A stretch of 15,044 nucleotides of DNA from Clostridia bacterium (GTDB taxonomy: Bacteria > Bacillota_A > Clostridia > Christensenellales > Aristaeellaceae). Position numbers and translations under genes: made by a program. The notes under the pieces are model-generated. The model searched no databases. It saw only the letters and a list, made by a program, of their open reading frames with translations, and was not told the DNA's origin. Location of the stretch: positions 1-15,044 of the forward strand of contig JAFXMP010000004.1 in the NCBI GenBank assembly GCA_017530275.1, written 5' to 3'. Below, piece after piece: positions 13,169 through 15,044 of the stretch (within the stretch, counting starts at the first letter, position 1; each line of letters begins with the position of its first letter).

Positions 13169-13200
13169 CGGAACGTGGCGGGTTTTTCCTCCACGTTCTG
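13169..13200 (+). terminator. Second hairpin between nrfA and resB
   Basis: GAACGTGG (13171-13178) pairs with CCACGTTC (13191-13198); C13169-G13200 and a G-U pair extend it to 10 bp. The 12-nt loop contains TTTTT, and TGTTTGA follows. It ends 8 nt before the resB AAGGAG, so it could affect both read-through and resB translation. Confidence 0.5.
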
Positions 13201-13223
13201 TTTGATAAAGGAGATCACCGCCA

Positions 13224-14474
13224 TTGAAAAAACTGTTTGGTTTCTTTCGATCCATGACCTTCGGCATGATCCTGCTGGTGCTGGTGATTGCCTGCTCTCT
13301 GGCAGGTTCCCTGATCCCGCAGCAGGAAACGGTCATGGCCTACGTGAACGCTTATGGGGCGGATACCGCTTCGCTGTTAATAACCCTGGGATTGACAGAC
13401 GTTTTTCACACCTGGTATTTTTACGTGCTGGAAATCCTGCTGTGCCTGAATCTGGTGCTTTGCTCCATCGTGCGCTTTCCCAAAACCCTGCACGCTGCGG
13501 GCGCGCTAAAGAAGCGTACCCGGATCGCCTCTCTGGATCATCCTGTCACTGCCGAACAGGGAGAAAAGCTCAAAGCTTTCTTATCATTCCGCCGATTCAA
13601 GCGGGAAGAAACGGAGAACGGTGCGTTATACAGCAAATCCCTCGTCGGGTTCTACGGCTCTTTTCTCACGCACCTGTCCATTCTGCTGATCCTTTTGTTC
13701 GGCACACTGGTTCTGATGACCCCGGAAGTGACCGATCAGACCGTAATGCCGGGACAATCGCTGACGCTTCAGGACGGTACGACAGTTCTCTGCGAATCCT
13801 TCCACATTCAGGATGAAACGGGGAAGTTAGACTACGCCAGCGTGCTGACCGTCACCAGCGCTGACGGGAGCCAGACTAAAACCCAGGAGATCCGGGTGAA
13901 CGAACCGCTTCGGTTTGGGGAGTATAAGATTTATCAGCAAACCTACGGCACCGCCGGGCGCATCCGCATCACCAATGAGGAAAACGGCGCGGAGGAAGTG
14001 ATGTATCTGACGGAGCCCTCCTTCCTTTCCATCGACCGCCAAAACGGCATTTTCTTTGACGCGCTGTACCCCGGCTACTATCAGGACGAGGAAGGTAACT
14101 ACACCCTCATCACCAGTACAGACCGCAGCTTCCCCGACCCGGTGTACCGCGTCCAATCCATTGTGGACGGTATGTCCACTGCTGTGCTGGCCTTCCCCGA
14201 TGAGGAAATCCACATTGGGAATATCACCTTTACCTTCCTGCCCCCCGCCGAATATCCTGGGCTTCGTATCAAGCATATTTCGTCCTGGCTGTTCGGCGGT
14301 CTGTATTTCAGCTTCGGCCTGATGGTCGTTGCCCTGTACCTCTGCTTCTTTACCGTTCCCGTATGCGTGCGGGTAGAACCGGAGGGCTTTGCGGTTTGTT
14401 CCCCGAAGTCCGCCCAGGGATTATTGATCGACCTGGAAGCTGAATTGGGCACAGAAGAAGGAAAAGCCACGTAA
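13224..14474 (+). CDS. resB: ResB/Ccs1 cytochrome c maturation protein (System II)
   Basis: 416 residues. Four membrane segments are visible (about 12-31, 62-84, 146-166, 354-378), with a large domain of about 185 residues between the third and fourth, as in ResB/Ccs1. Family marks include the SLIPQ end of the first segment, FYGSFLTHLSILLILLFG (143-160), NEPLRFGEYKIYQQTYG (226-242) and YPGLRIKH (344-351). With CcsA it carries haem across the membrane and holds apocytochrome cysteines for attachment. The start is TTG at 13224, 10 nt after AAGGAG. The next in-frame ATG (M11) would remove the conserved N terminus, so TTG is preferred. It follows nrfA, whose five haems it would help install. The enzyme that reduces the thiols (ResA/CcdA) is not in the window. 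Confidence 0.92.
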   Translation: MKKLFGFFRSMTFGMILLVLVIACSLAGSLIPQQETVMAYVNAYGADTASLLITLGLTDVFHTWYFYVLEILLCLNLVLCSIVRFPKTLHAAGALKKRTRIASLDHPVTAEQGEKLKAFLSFRRFKREETENGALYSKSLVGFYGSFLTHLSILLILLFGTLVLMTPEVTDQTVMPGQSLTLQDGTTVLCESFHIQDETGKLDYASVLTVTSADGSQTKTQEIRVNEPLRFGEYKIYQQTYGTAGRIRITNEENGAEEVMYLTEPSFLSIDRQNGIFFDALYPGYYQDEEGNYTLITSTDRSFPDPVYRVQSIVDGMSTAVLAFPDEEIHIGNITFTFLPPAEYPGLRIKHISSWLFGGLYFSFGLMVVALYLCFFTVPVCVRVEPEGFAVCSPKSAQGLLIDLEAELGTEEGKAT

Positions 14475-14492
14475 ACAGGGAGGAGACAGAAC

Positions 14493-15044
14493 ATGGATAT
14501 TTGCTTTTTCGCCGGTCTTGTGGTTTATTTTGCGGCCATGGTGATGCAGTTCGTCGCTTCCGCAATGAAAAAAGAAAGCCTCCACAAAGCCGCCCGGATC
14601 GCGTTTCTCGTGGGCTTCGGGCTGCATACAGCTTACACGGTCTGGCGGGGCATTGCCGCCGGACGGCTGCCACTGGCCAATCAATTCGAGTTCGCCTCCG
14701 GCTTTGCCTGGGCCATTGCGGTGCTGGGCTTTGTTTTGTACGCAAGGCTGAAACAGGAATGGGTGATGACAGCCGCCATGCCCATGGCGTTTCTGATCCT
14801 CAGCTACGCGGCTTTCCAGCCCATGCAGATCAAGGACATCATGCCCGCTCTGCGTTCTACCTGGTTTGCCCTGCATATCGGTTCGGCAGCCTTTTCCTAT
14901 GCAGCATTCGCCATTGCCGCTGGGCTGGGCGCTGGATATCTGATCCAGTTGAAGAAGGGAAAAGAAGAAAAAGACAGTAAAATGCGGCAGATGGATTATA
15001 TGGGCTATCGGGTTGTCTGCCTGGGCTTCCTGCTGCTGACCGTG
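14493..15044 (+). CDS. ccsA: CcsA/ResC haem-handling cytochrome c assembly protein, partial
   Basis: The frame is open for 184 codons to the window end, so the C-terminal part is missing. The ATG has GGGAGGAG upstream and lies 18 nt after the resB stop. Visible features are an N-terminal membrane segment, a periplasm-side helix pair with LHTAYTVWRG, LPLANQFEFASGFAW (the place of the CcsA N..E signature), and LRSTWFALHIGSAAFSYAAFA with the conserved histidine thought to ligand haem. The tryptophan-rich WWD motif expected in CcsA/CcmC/CcmF proteins would lie beyond the window end. With ResB it forms the System II cytochrome c synthase, which attaches haem to CXXCH and here probably also the NrfA CXXCK site. 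Some NrfA systems use a dedicated synthase for CXXCK; none is visible here. Confidence 0.9.
   Translation, partial: MDICFFAGLVVYFAAMVMQFVASAMKKESLHKAARIAFLVGFGLHTAYTVWRGIAAGRLPLANQFEFASGFAWAIAVLGFVLYARLKQEWVMTAAMPMAFLILSYAAFQPMQIKDIMPALRSTWFALHIGSAAFSYAAFAIAAGLGAGYLIQLKKGKEEKDSKMRQMDYMGYRVVCLGFLLLTV

Noticed and set aside
11870..13336. A 488-codon minus-strand frame opposite nrfA.
   Set aside because: nrfA has all five haem sites on the plus strand; the opposite frame shows only His/Gly/Val-rich shadow sequence.
1..15044. CRISPR arrays, tRNA or rRNA genes, insertion sequences, phage or defence genes.
   Set aside because: No regularly spaced repeats, no tRNA-like cloverleaf, no transposase or integrase frame and no terminal inverted repeats with target duplications were seen; gene order looks like ordinary metabolic and respiratory operons.

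Overview
The window looks like a piece of a fairly GC-rich Gram-positive genome, most likely a gut-associated member of the Clostridia/Bacillota. The basis is strong AGGAGG ribosome-binding sites, a short-chain-dehydrogenase type of mannonate oxidoreductase, an LrgAB pair, and a pentahaem nitrite reductase with a lipoprotein-type signal next to System II (ResB/CcsA) cytochrome c maturation genes. This placement is inference from gene types; no phylogenetic marker is present.

Layout. (1) Positions 1-2766, minus strand: a hexuronate/sugar-acid operon reading leftward, with a glycerate 2-kinase (MOFRL family), mannonate dehydratase UxuA and a UxuB-type SDR oxidoreductase cut by the window edge. 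(2) Positions 2767-3035: a divergent regulatory region with a palindrome beside the minus-strand start and a structured leader before the plus-strand operon. (3) Positions 3036-9298, plus strand: a GPH-family sugar symporter, an exported protein made of two kinds of tandem repeats (no recognised family), a GH2 glycosidase, and an LrgA/LrgB membrane pair, closed by a perfect bidirectional terminator at 9328-9367. (4) Positions 9407-10564, minus strand: an MFS transporter, divergent from an AraC-family regulator (10702-11616, plus strand), with overlapping promoters between them. (5) Positions 11689-15044, plus strand: a promoter and a ~190-nt structured leader, nrfA (ammonia-forming cytochrome c nitrite reductase), two hairpins, then resB and ccsA (partial).

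How the parts may work together. GH2 plus GPH symporter beside uxuA/uxuB suggests uptake and hydrolysis of a glycoside, plausibly a glucuronide, with the hexuronic acid routed through fructuronate, mannonate and 2-keto-3-deoxygluconate (KDG). The kinase in the uxu operon is a glycerate kinase and not a KDG kinase, which hints at a branch through glyceraldehyde/glycerate. LrgAB relatives carry pyruvate, and the plant fusion PLGG1 carries glycolate/glycerate, so this pair could handle a small-acid end product. The nrfA-resB-ccsA block gives a nitrite-reducing electron sink and the machinery to attach its haems; no nrfH quinol dehydrogenase is seen beside nrfA. The least explained gene is the exported tandem-repeat protein at 4575-6014.
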